A stretch of DNA of 64,000 bases from Ignavibacteriaceae bacterium (GCA_014860115.1 JACZKK010000206.1:1-64000), one strand, 5' to 3'; positions 30,213 to 40,277 are shown, numbered from the stretch's first letter. A program made the numbers and translations. The notes: generated by a model from the letters alone, not told the origin.

Positions 30213-30662
30213 ATGAAAACAGTAAATGAGATTCTTGAAAAAAAAGGAAACCAGATCTGGTCTGTTACACCGGAAATAACAGTCTTTGATGCATTAAAAT
30301 TAATGGCTGAAAAAGAAATAGGTGCTGTTCTGGTTATTTTAGATGGTAGAGTTGTTGGAATATTGTCTGAAAGAGACTATGCAAGGAAAGTGGCGCTGTA
30401 TGGTAAATCCTCTCTCCAGATGACAGTTAAAGAAATAATGTCAGCCAATGTTATCTATGTAGAAATTTCGCAAAGTGTTGAAGAGTGTATGGCTTTGATG
30501 ATACATAAACGAATAAGACATCTGCCGGTATATAAAGAAGGCAAGTTAGCTGGATTCATATCAATTGGCGATGTGGTAAAAGCACTGATTGATGAAAAGG
30601 AGTTTGTAATCGATCAATTGGTACATTATATAAAAGATACACCTCCAATAAAAAATAATTAG
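30213..30662 (+). CDS. CBS-domain protein
   Basis: EIGAVLVILDGRVVGILSERDYARKVALYGKSS..IRHLPVYKEGKLAGFISIGDVVKALI. Confidence 0.93.
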   Translation: MKTVNEILEKKGNQIWSVTPEITVFDALKLMAEKEIGAVLVILDGRVVGILSERDYARKVALYGKSSLQMTVKEIMSANVIYVEISQSVEECMALMIHKRIRHLPVYKEGKLAGFISIGDVVKALIDEKEFVIDQLVHYIKDTPPIKNN

Positions 30663-30730
30663 CTGGACCAAATCTTGAAATGAATTCTCTTCATAAATAT
30701 TAAAATTATATTATTACTCGCTTTTATAAA

Positions 30731-31804
30731 ATGAACTCTCCTGAATTAAAGCGTGATGATTTTTTTCTGATCATTAGTTCCTGCATGGACAAAACAAATC
30801 TGGATGAAATTAAACGGATCATTACTTCGCTAAAAAACATAGCCACAGAACTCATTAGTGAGGATGGAAATAACATATTAATTAAAACAGATAATGCTAT
30901 AATTGAGTACTCGTACAAACTCATTCAAAAGGAATTTGAACAGATCCTAAATACACGTACTATTGAAAGAACCAAGTATTATCTTAACCGATTGCTCAAA
31001 AGTTTATCAGTTCAAAAGGAAGGAAAAATTAATGATTTAAATTTGAATAGATGGAAAGAGTATGATGATATAATCACAGACAGTCTGTGGATATTTGATA
31101 AGAGGGACACTTCCGGTATGCACAAAGCAGGATACTGGGGAAATTTCATTCCGCAAATTCCAAATCAACTACTAAGGAGATTTACAAAAAAAGGAGAATG
31201 GGTTCTTGATCCTTTTCTCGGCAGCGGGACAACTTTAATTGAATGCAAAAGACTTGGAAGAAATGGAGTTGGTGTTGAACTAATCAAGCAGGTTGCAAAT
31301 ACAACCGAATCAAATGTTATGAGGGAAAAAAATCCTTTTAAAGTTAACACAAAAGTGGTTAGTGGAAATAGTGCTGCTATTGATTACAAGCCCTTATTAA
31401 AAAAATTGAAAATGAATTCATTTCAGTTTGTAATTATGCATCCTCCCTATTGGGACATAATCAAATTCAGCGATAATAAAGATGATCTCTCAAATGCAAA
31501 ATCAACACAGGATTTTTTGGGAATGTTCAAAAAAGTTGCTGATAACATTTATCCACTCCTTGATAAAGGAAGATATTGTGCAGTAGTCATTGGCGATAAA
31601 TATTCAGCGGGAGAATGGATTCCACTTGGATTTTACGTTATGCAGGAAATGATGAATAAGGGTTTTAAGTTGAAATCAACTATTATAAAAAATTTTGATC
31701 AGACAACAGCAAAGAGAAACCAGAAAGAATTATGGCGCTACAGAGCCTTAGCCGGCGGGTTTTACATTTTTAAGCACGAGTACATATTCTTATTTCAAAA
31801 ATAA
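30731..31804 (+). CDS. DNA methyltransferase (N6-A/N4-C type)
   Basis: VLDPFLGSGTTLIECKRLGRNGVGVEL (SAM motif) then FVIMHPPYWDII (DPPY-type catalytic motif). Confidence 0.88.
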   Translation: MNSPELKRDDFFLIISSCMDKTNLDEIKRIITSLKNIATELISEDGNNILIKTDNAIIEYSYKLIQKEFEQILNTRTIERTKYYLNRLLKSLSVQKEGKINDLNLNRWKEYDDIITDSLWIFDKRDTSGMHKAGYWGNFIPQIPNQLLRRFTKKGEWVLDPFLGSGTTLIECKRLGRNGVGVELIKQVANTTESNVMREKNPFKVNTKVVSGNSAAIDYKPLLKKLKMNSFQFVIMHPPYWDIIKFSDNKDDLSNAKSTQDFLGMFKKVADNIYPLLDKGRYCAVVIGDKYSAGEWIPLGFYVMQEMMNKGFKLKSTIIKNFDQTTAKRNQKELWRYRALAGGFYIFKHEYIFLFQK

Positions 31805-31816
31805 TCCGAGATTTAT

Positions 31817-32233
31817 ATGAAAAAAAAGGATGTCCTCCTTCTGTTATTAATAACTGTCATAATTCCTAACTGTTCGTCGAGCAAAGAAGAAGCTGATATT
31901 CGTCTGCACGATATATGGGCGATTGAGTCAATTGAGAGTTACGCAGTTCTTATTGATGAGAGCATAAAAAATCTTCCTGTTCTCGAGATTTATGTTGCTG
32001 AAAAGAGAGTTCACGGAAACACAGGGTGTAATACTATTAACGGCGAAGTTAACATTGATGGGAACAATATCACTTTTCAGAACATAGTTACAACAGAAAT
32101 GGCTTGTCCCGGTAATCTTGAACAGAGATTCTTAACTAACCTGATTAAAGTGAACAGATATAAAATTGAAAAATTGAGATTGCATTTGTTTGAAGATGAC
32201 AAAGAATTAATGGTCTTCAAGAAAATTGATTGA
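31817..32233 (+). CDS. META-domain (HslJ-like) lipoprotein
   Basis: LLLLLITVIIPNCSSS lipobox; VHGNTGCNTINGEVNIDGNNITFQNIVTTEMACPG. Confidence 0.82.
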   Translation: MKKKDVLLLLLITVIIPNCSSSKEEADIRLHDIWAIESIESYAVLIDESIKNLPVLEIYVAEKRVHGNTGCNTINGEVNIDGNNITFQNIVTTEMACPGNLEQRFLTNLIKVNRYKIEKLRLHLFEDDKELMVFKKID

Positions 32234-32243
32234 TCCAATATAA

Positions 32244-32882
32244 ATGGACGCTGAACTAATCAGTATTGAAAAAGAATTAAAAAAAAGATTGTCATACCCA
32301 TATAAGTGGGGAAGAAAACAAAACGATGAATTTGACAAGCTGACAAATTTTGTTTACAGAATTCCTTCCTTTGATGAAGTCTTAAAAGAAACCGAGAACA
32401 GGTTCAGCGAAGACAAAGAACATCAAAACATTGCCAACTATGCCTTGAACCGCTGGTACAACTTCTGGTCAGCCCAGTCAGTTGAAAAAATATTCTGTTC
32501 ACTTCCGAATGTTAAACCAGCATTAGATGAAAAAGACAGGCTCGTTGATTTCACGATTGATGGTGTTACATTTGATCATAAAACTTCAGTCTTCCCAAAA
32601 AATTTTCCGCTTTCTATTGAAGAAGCAATCAAGAAAACTGATGAGCTAATTCGATGGTTATACAAGCATCAATCGCAGCAGCAAAGAAAACATTTAAAGA
32701 ACAGACTATTCATCGTTCTCTATTCTGCAGATGGCGAGCACTGGAAACTAAAGGCAGAAATTTCCTGGCTCAAAGATAGAATTGAAAAATACATGCAAGG
32801 TTTCAATCCACATTTCTTGATGAAATTCCAATTTGAAAAGAATCAGGAAACTTTCTCTGATGTAATCTGGGCAATTCGTTAA
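32244..32882 (+). CDS. Probable PD-(D/E)XK nuclease-fold protein
   Basis: RLVDFTIDGVTFDHKTSVFP fits D-x(n)-(D/E)xK; 11 bp after the META gene. Confidence 0.5.
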   Translation: MDAELISIEKELKKRLSYPYKWGRKQNDEFDKLTNFVYRIPSFDEVLKETENRFSEDKEHQNIANYALNRWYNFWSAQSVEKIFCSLPNVKPALDEKDRLVDFTIDGVTFDHKTSVFPKNFPLSIEEAIKKTDELIRWLYKHQSQQQRKHLKNRLFIVLYSADGEHWKLKAEISWLKDRIEKYMQGFNPHFLMKFQFEKNQETFSDVIWAIR

Positions 32883-33016
32883 ATTAAATCTTTATTAAAA
32901 CCCCTGCCTAAACTCAATTATTGATTGTTAATAACACTTGTTTTTTATTAATTGAATTTATTAAGTTCATTCGGGCTATTAATAAATAACTTTTAAATAA
33001 AAACTAAGGAGGTTAA

Positions 33017-34054
33017 ATGAAAACGTTATTCCTTTTTGCTCTTTTTCTTACCAGTTCTGCATTTGCACAAATTACAATAACCAGCACTGACGTTAGTAAT
33101 GTTTTTGCGGTTGGTAATTCGGCAACAATCCATTCTACTGACATTACAAGCTTCGATATCGGATCGGCTGGTGGTGGGAATAACTGGGACTTTTCGGGAT
33201 TACAAAGTACTGAAACCTTTTCTCTTTTGAGCGTTGATGTAGCAACGACTCCATATGCTAGTGAATTCCCAGGAGCTAATCTTGCAACTTACAGTCAAGG
33301 TGAATATGGCGGATATCCTGCAGAAATTTGGTCATACTTAAGTATAAACGGTAGCTTAAGTAATCTGGGCCAGGCAGTTACTTCAGATTCTTTACCCGGT
33401 GTGTTGGTTGCCATTAAAGATGTCCCATCAAGTATTGAATTACAATTACCAATGTCGTTAAATACTTCATGGTCTCAATCTTATACAGAAACAGTTTATT
33501 TCGGTGGGGTTCCAATCAGTCAGACAAGCATTTCAATTAATGTAGTTGTTGATGCCTGGGGCACAATGACAATGCCAGGTGGTGCCGGCTTCGACGCTTT
33601 AAGAATAAGAGAGACTTCTATGGAAAGTGGAAATACAAGTGTTCAATATTCTTTTCTGGCAAAGAATGGTGCAAATGTAACTGTCTCTGCAACAGATCCT
33701 AATCCTCCATCCAGTGGAGTTATTAATGCAGATTGGTATGACTGGAATTTATCTTTCACAACTGATGTTAAACAAATCAGCGGATTGCCGCAGGATTTTA
33801 ACATTAGCCAAAACTATCCAAATCCATTCAACCCAACTACAAATATTGAATACAGTATTCCTGAAGCATCATTTGTTCAGTTGAAAGTTTTTGATATTCT
33901 TGGGAATGAGGTTGTAACACTCGTGAATGAAGAGCAATCAGCTGGAAGTTACAGAGTAGATTTTTCAGGCGTTGATTTTGCAAGCGGTTTGTATATTGCA
34001 AAACTTCAGGCGGAAAATTACACTAAGACTATTAAGATGTCTTTGTTAAAATAA
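33017..34054 (+). CDS. Secreted protein with T9SS C-terminal sorting domain
   Basis: Signal peptide; NYPNPFNPTTNIEYSIP...TIKMSLLK; aaggagg RBS. Confidence 0.88.
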   Translation: MKTLFLFALFLTSSAFAQITITSTDVSNVFAVGNSATIHSTDITSFDIGSAGGGNNWDFSGLQSTETFSLLSVDVATTPYASEFPGANLATYSQGEYGGYPAEIWSYLSINGSLSNLGQAVTSDSLPGVLVAIKDVPSSIELQLPMSLNTSWSQSYTETVYFGGVPISQTSISINVVVDAWGTMTMPGGAGFDALRIRETSMESGNTSVQYSFLAKNGANVTVSATDPNPPSSGVINADWYDWNLSFTTDVKQISGLPQDFNISQNYPNPFNPTTNIEYSIPEASFVQLKVFDILGNEVVTLVNEEQSAGSYRVDFSGVDFASGLYIAKLQAENYTKTIKMSLLK

Positions 34055-34078
34055 TTCTCTCTCTTGTTCCTAATACTT

Positions 34079-34105
34079 GCAGCACAGATTATTAATCTGT
34101 GCTGC
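34079..34105. repeat. Palindromic intergenic repeat, copy 2
   Basis: gcagcacagattattaatctgtgctgc. Confidence 0.85.
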
Positions 34106-34164
34106 TGTAATATTCTTTTTATTCTTTTCTTTAGATTTACTCACAATAATTTTAAACTAAATTA

Positions 34165-35523
34165 ATGATTGAATTTCTTCCACTCGGAGGTGCCGGTGAA
34201 ATTGGTGCTAACTGTTACTACCTCAATATTAATGAAGTAGGTATTATTCTCGACTGCGGAATGCACCCGCAACTAACAGGACTGAATTCTCTGCCTAAGT
34301 TTGAGCTGCTTGAAGATAAACCAACTGACTATGTTTTAATTTCACACGCACACCAAGATCATTTGAATGCGCTGCCTTTTCTGATAAAAAAATTTCCTCA
34401 TATAAAAATTATTACTACGCCTCAAACAAGGGCTGTGGCTGAGTTAACACTTCATAATGCTATATCAATATTAAAAAGACAGATTGATGAAAGTGAGTTT
34501 GAAATCTATTCGCGGGATGAAGTTGATCTTCTTATAAAGTCAATTAACTATAAATCTTGTAATGAAAAATTTGTACTTAGCTCGCTAAATAGTGATCAGG
34601 AAATAGAAGCTGAGTTTTTTGATGCAGGACATATTATTGGTTCGGCTGGGATACTGTTACGCATTAATGGACAGAAAATATTTTTCACAGGAGATATTAA
34701 TCTATTTTCTCAAACGATATTATCTGGTGCTGATCTGCCTGAAGAAAAAATTGACATACTAATAACTGAAACAACTTACGGGGCAACTGATTCCTCAGTA
34801 ATCAACAATTGGGAGAAAGAAGTTGATAGATTTTCATCAGCAATTAATAAAGTAATTAATAATGGCGGTTCTGTTCTCATTCCGGTTTTTGCGCTTGGTA
34901 AACTTCAGGAGATGCTTGCTACAATCTGGCTGCAAATGCAAAGAAATAAAATTACAAACGTTGATATTTATACCGGCGGAATTGGAAACAAAATAAACAG
35001 AATATATGATTACAATCGTTACGTTGTTAACAGAAATGAGAAGGAGCTTGTGATTTCTGACATCCCGCAAAAAAGCTTGAATGAGTTGAAAGACTTCGAT
35101 GAGCTCTTTAAATTTCCTAGCATTGTTCTTGCCTCAAGCGGAATGATGGTCGAATCCACTAACTCATTTATGCTGGCGAAAAGGTGGTTTCATAAAAAAG
35201 ATTCTGCGATTTTTACTGTCGGTTATATGGATCCGTCAACTCCCGGAAGTATAATTTCAAAAGCAGGAAGAGGAGATAAAATTCAGCTAACAGAAAGAGA
35301 TAGGAAAGTTGAAATTAGGTGCGAAATAAAAAACTTTCGGTTCTCAGCTCACTCAAAACGTGAGGAAATAATATCTCTTGTCAATAAACTAAACCCCGAG
35401 ATTATTATCCTTGTTCACGGAGATAAAGAAGCAATTGATTGGGTTGGAGCTTCTGTTATCAAACAATTCCCGGATAAAAAAGTATTCGCGGCAGTTAACT
35501 ATAAGTCGATTTTATTTGATTAA
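34165..35523 (+). CDS. Metallo-beta-lactamase/beta-CASP-type RNA-processing exonuclease-like protein
   Basis: SHAHQDHLNALP, FFDAGHIIGSAGILL, FTGDIN, ETTYG, FRFSAHSKREE, ILVHGDKEA. Confidence 0.9.
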   Translation: MIEFLPLGGAGEIGANCYYLNINEVGIILDCGMHPQLTGLNSLPKFELLEDKPTDYVLISHAHQDHLNALPFLIKKFPHIKIITTPQTRAVAELTLHNAISILKRQIDESEFEIYSRDEVDLLIKSINYKSCNEKFVLSSLNSDQEIEAEFFDAGHIIGSAGILLRINGQKIFFTGDINLFSQTILSGADLPEEKIDILITETTYGATDSSVINNWEKEVDRFSSAINKVINNGGSVLIPVFALGKLQEMLATIWLQMQRNKITNVDIYTGGIGNKINRIYDYNRYVVNRNEKELVISDIPQKSLNELKDFDELFKFPSIVLASSGMMVESTNSFMLAKRWFHKKDSAIFTVGYMDPSTPGSIISKAGRGDKIQLTERDRKVEIRCEIKNFRFSAHSKREEIISLVNKLNPEIIILVHGDKEAIDWVGASVIKQFPDKKVFAAVNYKSILFD

Positions 35524-35724
35524 TAGCAAGAACTATTGATATATTGAACTAAGTAATTTTTCATTTTTTCAAACGAGGGGTACTCTTGAAACCTCTTTCA
35601 AAACAATCTCGCTTCTCATCAAATCTGAAGCTCATCGATAGAGAATTTATATCGATAAGAATGTTTGCAACAGTCAGGTCAATCCATTATTCATTGAATT
35701 ATAACTAAAATCAAAGGAGTAAAA

Positions 35725-37035
35725 ATGTCTGGATTAAAAGAAAAACTCGGAAAGAAAATTGAGGAATGGCGTCCTCGGACAACACGGCTTATTAAAGAAT
35801 TCGGCAATGTAAAAGTTGACGAAGTAGATATTGGACAAATTATTGGCGGGGCAAGAGATATTAAAAGTTTGGTTACTGATATTTCTTATCTCGATCCGTT
35901 TGAAGGAATTCGTTTCAGAGGATTAACAATTCCCGAAGTAATGGAAAAACTACCGAAGGTACCCGGCGGAGAAATGCCTTATGTGGAAGGTTTCTTCCAT
36001 TTTCTGTTGACAGGAGATATTCCTTCTGAAGCCGATGTAAAAGAGGTTGCAGAGGAATTCAAAAAAAGAAGTGCTATTCCGAAATATGTATTTGATATTC
36101 TGAAAACTATGCCAACGGACTCTCATCCGATGGTAATGTTTTCAACAGCGATTCTTGCTATGCAGCGGGAGTCAGAATTTGTTAAACAATATAATTCGGG
36201 TAAACTCAAGAAGAACGATTACTGGGTTCCAACGCTTGAGGATGGATTACAGCTTCTTGCAAAGATACCAGGCATCGCGGCTTTCATCTACAGATTAAAA
36301 TACAAGAACGGACAGATAATTGAGTCCGATCCAAAGATGGATCTTGGCGGAAACTTTGCTCATATGATGGGTATCGCTAAACCTTATGATGATGTTGCAA
36401 GAATGTACTTCATTTTACACAGCGACCACGAAAGTGGAAACGTAAGTGCACACACAGGACATCTTGTAGCAAGCGCATTATCTGATATGTACTACTCAAT
36501 TTCTGCAATGACAAACGGACTTGCCGGTCCATTGCACGGACTCGCTAACCAGGAAGTTTTAAGCTGGCTGCAGGGAGTCTATGATAAGATGGGCGGAAAA
36601 ATTCCAACCGAAGAAGAGATGAAACAATTTGTTTGGGATACACTAAAAGGTGGTCAGGTTATTCCAGGTTTTGGACACGCTGTCTTAAGAAAAACCGATC
36701 CACGTTATATGGCTCAACGTGAATTCTGTCTTAAGCATTTACCAAAAGATCCATTATTTATTTACGTTGATCTTTTGTTCAAAGTAGTTCCACCAATATT
36801 GCTTGAACAGGGTAAAGCAAAGAATCCGTGGCCGAATGTTGATGCACAATCCGGTGTTATCCAATGGTACTATGGATTGAAGGAATATGACTTCTACACA
36901 GTTCTGTTTGCTGTTGGAAGAGCACTCGGTGTTGTTGCTAACATAATTTGGGATCGTGGACTTGGTTATCCGATTGAAAGACCGAAGTCAGTGACAACTG
37001 CAATGCTTGAAGAAGCTGCAGGGATAAAGAAATAA
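35725..37035 (+). CDS. gltA: Citrate synthase, eukaryote/Geobacter-like type
   Basis: YFILHSDHESGNVSAHTGHLVASALSDMYYSISAMTNGLAGPLHGLANQEVLSWLQ; GFGHAVLRKTDPRY. Confidence 0.92.
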   Translation: MSGLKEKLGKKIEEWRPRTTRLIKEFGNVKVDEVDIGQIIGGARDIKSLVTDISYLDPFEGIRFRGLTIPEVMEKLPKVPGGEMPYVEGFFHFLLTGDIPSEADVKEVAEEFKKRSAIPKYVFDILKTMPTDSHPMVMFSTAILAMQRESEFVKQYNSGKLKKNDYWVPTLEDGLQLLAKIPGIAAFIYRLKYKNGQIIESDPKMDLGGNFAHMMGIAKPYDDVARMYFILHSDHESGNVSAHTGHLVASALSDMYYSISAMTNGLAGPLHGLANQEVLSWLQGVYDKMGGKIPTEEEMKQFVWDTLKGGQVIPGFGHAVLRKTDPRYMAQREFCLKHLPKDPLFIYVDLLFKVVPPILLEQGKAKNPWPNVDAQSGVIQWYYGLKEYDFYTVLFAVGRALGVVANIIWDRGLGYPIERPKSVTTAMLEEAAGIKK

Positions 37036-37048
37036 AATTTCATTCTTT

Positions 37049-37075
37049 GTAGCACAGATTAATAATCTGTGCTAC
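37049..37075. repeat. Palindromic intergenic repeat, copy 3
   Basis: gtagcacagattaataatctgtgctac. Confidence 0.85.
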
Positions 37076-37090
37076 AGTTTAAAATATAAA

Positions 37091-37112
37091 TGCCATCCTG
37101 GTTGGATGGCAT
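37091..37112. terminator. Terminator between convergent genes
   Basis: TGCCATCCtggttGGATGGCAttttttt. Confidence 0.8.
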
Positions 37113-37136
37113 TTTTTTCAATCAACTTAAATTCGA

Positions 37137-38663
37137 TTACTTTATCAACATCATCTTAATCGTCTTGCTGGAAACACCTACATCAAGCCGTGCAAAATAA
37201 ACTCCGCTCGAATAACTCCTGCCATCAAACTGAACATCATAGCTGCCAATGTCCTGGTAACCATTTACAAGTGTTGCAATTTGATCCCCTGCAGCTGAAA
37301 ATACTTCAAGCTTAACTGACTGTGGAACTCTCAGATAATAGCTGATTGTTGTTGAGGGATTAAAGGGATTCGGATAATTCTGCTCAAGTTGAAAAGCTGA
37401 AGGTCCTGTTAGTGAACCAGCCTTTTCCGAGATTAGTGGTAATGTTTCAAAATCTTTCATAAGTACATCAGGCATTCTTTCAACTGGCATTCCCAATTGC
37501 TGAGTCAATAAAGTAGCGTATAGCTGTCTGAAATCATATTTGTACTTTATATCTCCACTGTTATCAAGATCAGTAAGATCCGGATTGTTTCCGTAGACTC
37601 CTCCGTAAACATTTCTGCCAATAATAAAAAGTGGTGCTGCAGTTCCGTGATCTGTTCCTGCACTTCCATTTTGATTAAGGCGTCTTCCGAATTCTGAGAA
37701 TGTCATCAGCACAACCCTGTCAGCAATTCCCAATAATTTAAGATCAGTCTGAAAAGCTTCGATAGCCTGTGCAACGGTTGTAAGCAAGTTAGAGTGACTG
37801 TTTGCCTGGTTTGCATGAGTATCAAAACCTCCGATAGATGTCAGATACACCGGTGTTTCAAGTCCGCCGGCCACCAATTCAGCAACTATAGCAAGCTGCC
37901 TTGCCAACCGTGTGTTCGGATAAGTTGCTTTATTTTCTACCAGGTCTGCTTTTTCTTTTATTACTTGTGCATACCGGATTGAAAGAGCAGCCACTTCCTT
38001 AATATATTTTAATTGATTGCCTGCAACTGTATCCGGAGGAGGATCGTTATCTGCCGTGCTGCCATTTATCAACTGGTAAAACTGATTCGGACTTTCAAAT
38101 GAAATTCCCATCGAGCCCTGGCAGGTACATTCTAGCAAAGCAGATTGTGTTGATCCTATCTGAATTGCCATTGGATGTTCAGTGTTGATCGGATTATGAT
38201 CAGGTAAAACTTTTGCGAGATACCTTCCAACCCATCCGTCGTCAATGACAACATTTGAATCAGATGCACTCAGCCAGATATCAGTCGATCTGAAATGCGA
38301 TCTGTTTGGACTTTCATATCCAACATTCTGAACAACGGCCATCATCCCATCATCATACAATGATTTTAATGGCTGCAATGATGGGTGCATACCGGTAAGA
38401 TAATTTAGCTTAACAGCATCTTCCTTTTTTATTCCAAGAGATGGACGCTTATTATAATATATACTATCTTCAAATGGTATAATTGTATTAAGTCCGTCAT
38501 TACCTCCGCTTAGCTGTAGTAATACTATTACTTTTCCATTGATTGCCTGGATATTCAGGAATGATCTTGAGAATGCTCTTATTGGAATATTACCTAAAGC
38601 CATTGAAACCGTGCCAGCGCCGGCTACTAATCCTAAATTTCGTAAAAATGATCTTCTGTCCAT
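37137..38663 (-). CDS. DUF1501-family protein with Tat-like signal and T9SS C-terminal domain
   Basis: MDRRSFLRNLGLVAGAGTVSMALG; QLSGGNDGLNTIIPF; FSEFGRRLNQNGSAGTDHGTAAP; NYPNPFNPSTTISYYLR...TIKMMLIK. Confidence 0.88.
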   Translation of the reverse strand: MDRRSFLRNLGLVAGAGTVSMALGNIPIRAFSRSFLNIQAINGKVIVLLQLSGGNDGLNTIIPFEDSIYYNKRPSLGIKKEDAVKLNYLTGMHPSLQPLKSLYDDGMMAVVQNVGYESPNRSHFRSTDIWLSASDSNVVIDDGWVGRYLAKVLPDHNPINTEHPMAIQIGSTQSALLECTCQGSMGISFESPNQFYQLINGSTADNDPPPDTVAGNQLKYIKEVAALSIRYAQVIKEKADLVENKATYPNTRLARQLAIVAELVAGGLETPVYLTSIGGFDTHANQANSHSNLLTTVAQAIEAFQTDLKLLGIADRVVLMTFSEFGRRLNQNGSAGTDHGTAAPLFIIGRNVYGGVYGNNPDLTDLDNSGDIKYKYDFRQLYATLLTQQLGMPVERMPDVLMKDFETLPLISEKAGSLTGPSAFQLEQNYPNPFNPSTTISYYLRVPQSVKLEVFSAAGDQIATLVNGYQDIGSYDVQFDGRSYSSGVYFARLDVGVSSKTIKMMLIK

Positions 38664-38678
38664 AATTTCTCTTTCTGA

Positions 38679-40055
38679 TTATGAAAGTTGATATTCTGAT
38701 AATCTCATTAATGCTTTAAAGAACATCTTTAACCTGTTCTCAGCCTGAGGATCAGCAGTTGACCAATCATAGACTTCAGCACCATCGAGTAAAGTATTTA
38801 GTAAATATTCCTTCCTGTTTTCACTTAACGGATACTGAAGGAATATTTTTGAAATGTCATTAATCAGTTGAACTGCATCTTCGGCACTGGGAAAAGTTCG
38901 TGCATATTCAACAAGATTCAATTGAAATGTTAAATCTCCTCCACCGGGCTTTTTGCCATTTATTACGGCATCGGTAAAAATATTTCTTGAGGGAAGTGTT
39001 GTTGTGTTAATCCAGATTTTATCTCCGTCCCAGCCGCTAACATTCGGCGGTGCAAATAGTTCCTGCTTTAATTGAGTTGCAACTGTGCGCATATAAACAT
39101 AATCCGGTGTCGCTACATTGAATTGTCTCATCGTTCCAATCATTAACTCAACGGGACTCTTTATTTTAGCTCCTCTTACTTCATTTGTATGGAACATAAC
39201 CGATTTCAATAAAGTGGATAAGACGGGTTTAATCTCATAGTTATTCTCTCTTAATATTTGAGCCATAGTTTCAATACTTGGTTCGTCGTGAGCAACATGC
39301 ATAAATTCATTATATAACTCCCTGCAGAAAAATGTAGCCGTGGCGGGTTGAGTAAAAATTATATCAACAATATCATTGTAAATGAAATTACCAGTCTGCC
39401 CTAAAAATGTTTTAGTTCCGTCATCAAAACGACCTGCGTTAAAGTAAGAGGTAATCCCATCTACCTGCCAGCCTGTTAAAGCTCTCGCTCCTTCCTGAAT
39501 ATCCTGCTCAGTATAGTTTCCAATACCAAGCGTGAATAATTCCATAAGTTCTCTCGCATAATTTTCATTTGGGTCACCTTTCCTGTTCCTTGTTCCGTCT
39601 AGATAAATAAGCATTGCTGGATCAATCGTAATAGCTTTTGTTAGATTGATAAGATTTCCCATTGCATAGTCACGGAATAATTTATTCTGCCAGTACATCC
39701 TTTGTGCCAGACCAACTTTTGAAACTTCACTTACGTAGTGATTATGCCAAAACAAAACCATCTTTTCACGAAGAGAATAACCTTGTGTAACCATTAGATT
39801 ATACCACCAGTAAATCATTTCTCTGGTTCGTTCAGTATTGTTTTCGTTAGTTGGATCGTTTACCCAAAAACCGGGCTGTGGCGGTTCAGGTTGATCGGCA
39901 AGAAGGAAGTTATCTACAAAATTATCCAGCGAATGAGATAACGCAAATTCAACATCCTGTTTGTTGTATCCAAAAAGTGTTCTTGCCAGAATGTGCCGTG
40001 CGGCTTCTTCATCCCAAACATTTATCTTGTTAAAATTGTTCGCGTTTTCTATCAT
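38679..40055 (-). CDS. DUF1800-family protein
   Basis: AARHILARTLFGY...LREKMVLFWHNHYVSE...NENYARELMELFTLGIGNYTEQDIQEGARALTGW. Confidence 0.9.
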   Translation of the reverse strand: MIENANNFNKINVWDEEAARHILARTLFGYNKQDVEFALSHSLDNFVDNFLLADQPEPPQPGFWVNDPTNENNTERTREMIYWWYNLMVTQGYSLREKMVLFWHNHYVSEVSKVGLAQRMYWQNKLFRDYAMGNLINLTKAITIDPAMLIYLDGTRNRKGDPNENYARELMELFTLGIGNYTEQDIQEGARALTGWQVDGITSYFNAGRFDDGTKTFLGQTGNFIYNDIVDIIFTQPATATFFCRELYNEFMHVAHDEPSIETMAQILRENNYEIKPVLSTLLKSVMFHTNEVRGAKIKSPVELMIGTMRQFNVATPDYVYMRTVATQLKQELFAPPNVSGWDGDKIWINTTTLPSRNIFTDAVINGKKPGGGDLTFQLNLVEYARTFPSAEDAVQLINDISKIFLQYPLSENRKEYLLNTLLDGAEVYDWSTADPQAENRLKMFFKALMRLSEYQLS

Positions 40056-40228
40056 AGTGCCTCGCTTAGTTTGATTAGAAATTTCTTTGGTAGCGCTAAG
40101 ATATCTTTAAATAGTATGCCAAAAACTAACATTTGATATTTCGCAACTATCCAATTTCCAGTAATTATTATAAGCTATTTGCTTGTAAATATTTAGCCAT
40201 TAATGAACAAATTACCGGGTCTAATATA

Positions 40229-40277
40229 GCGTCAATAATTGTGTCGCTCCTGAATAAAATGTCGCTTAAAATGACGC
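40229..40277. repeat. Cluster of direct and inverted 6-7 bp repeats
   Basis: gcgtca-N7-tgtcgct-N11-tgtcgct-N5-tgacgc. Confidence 0.5.
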
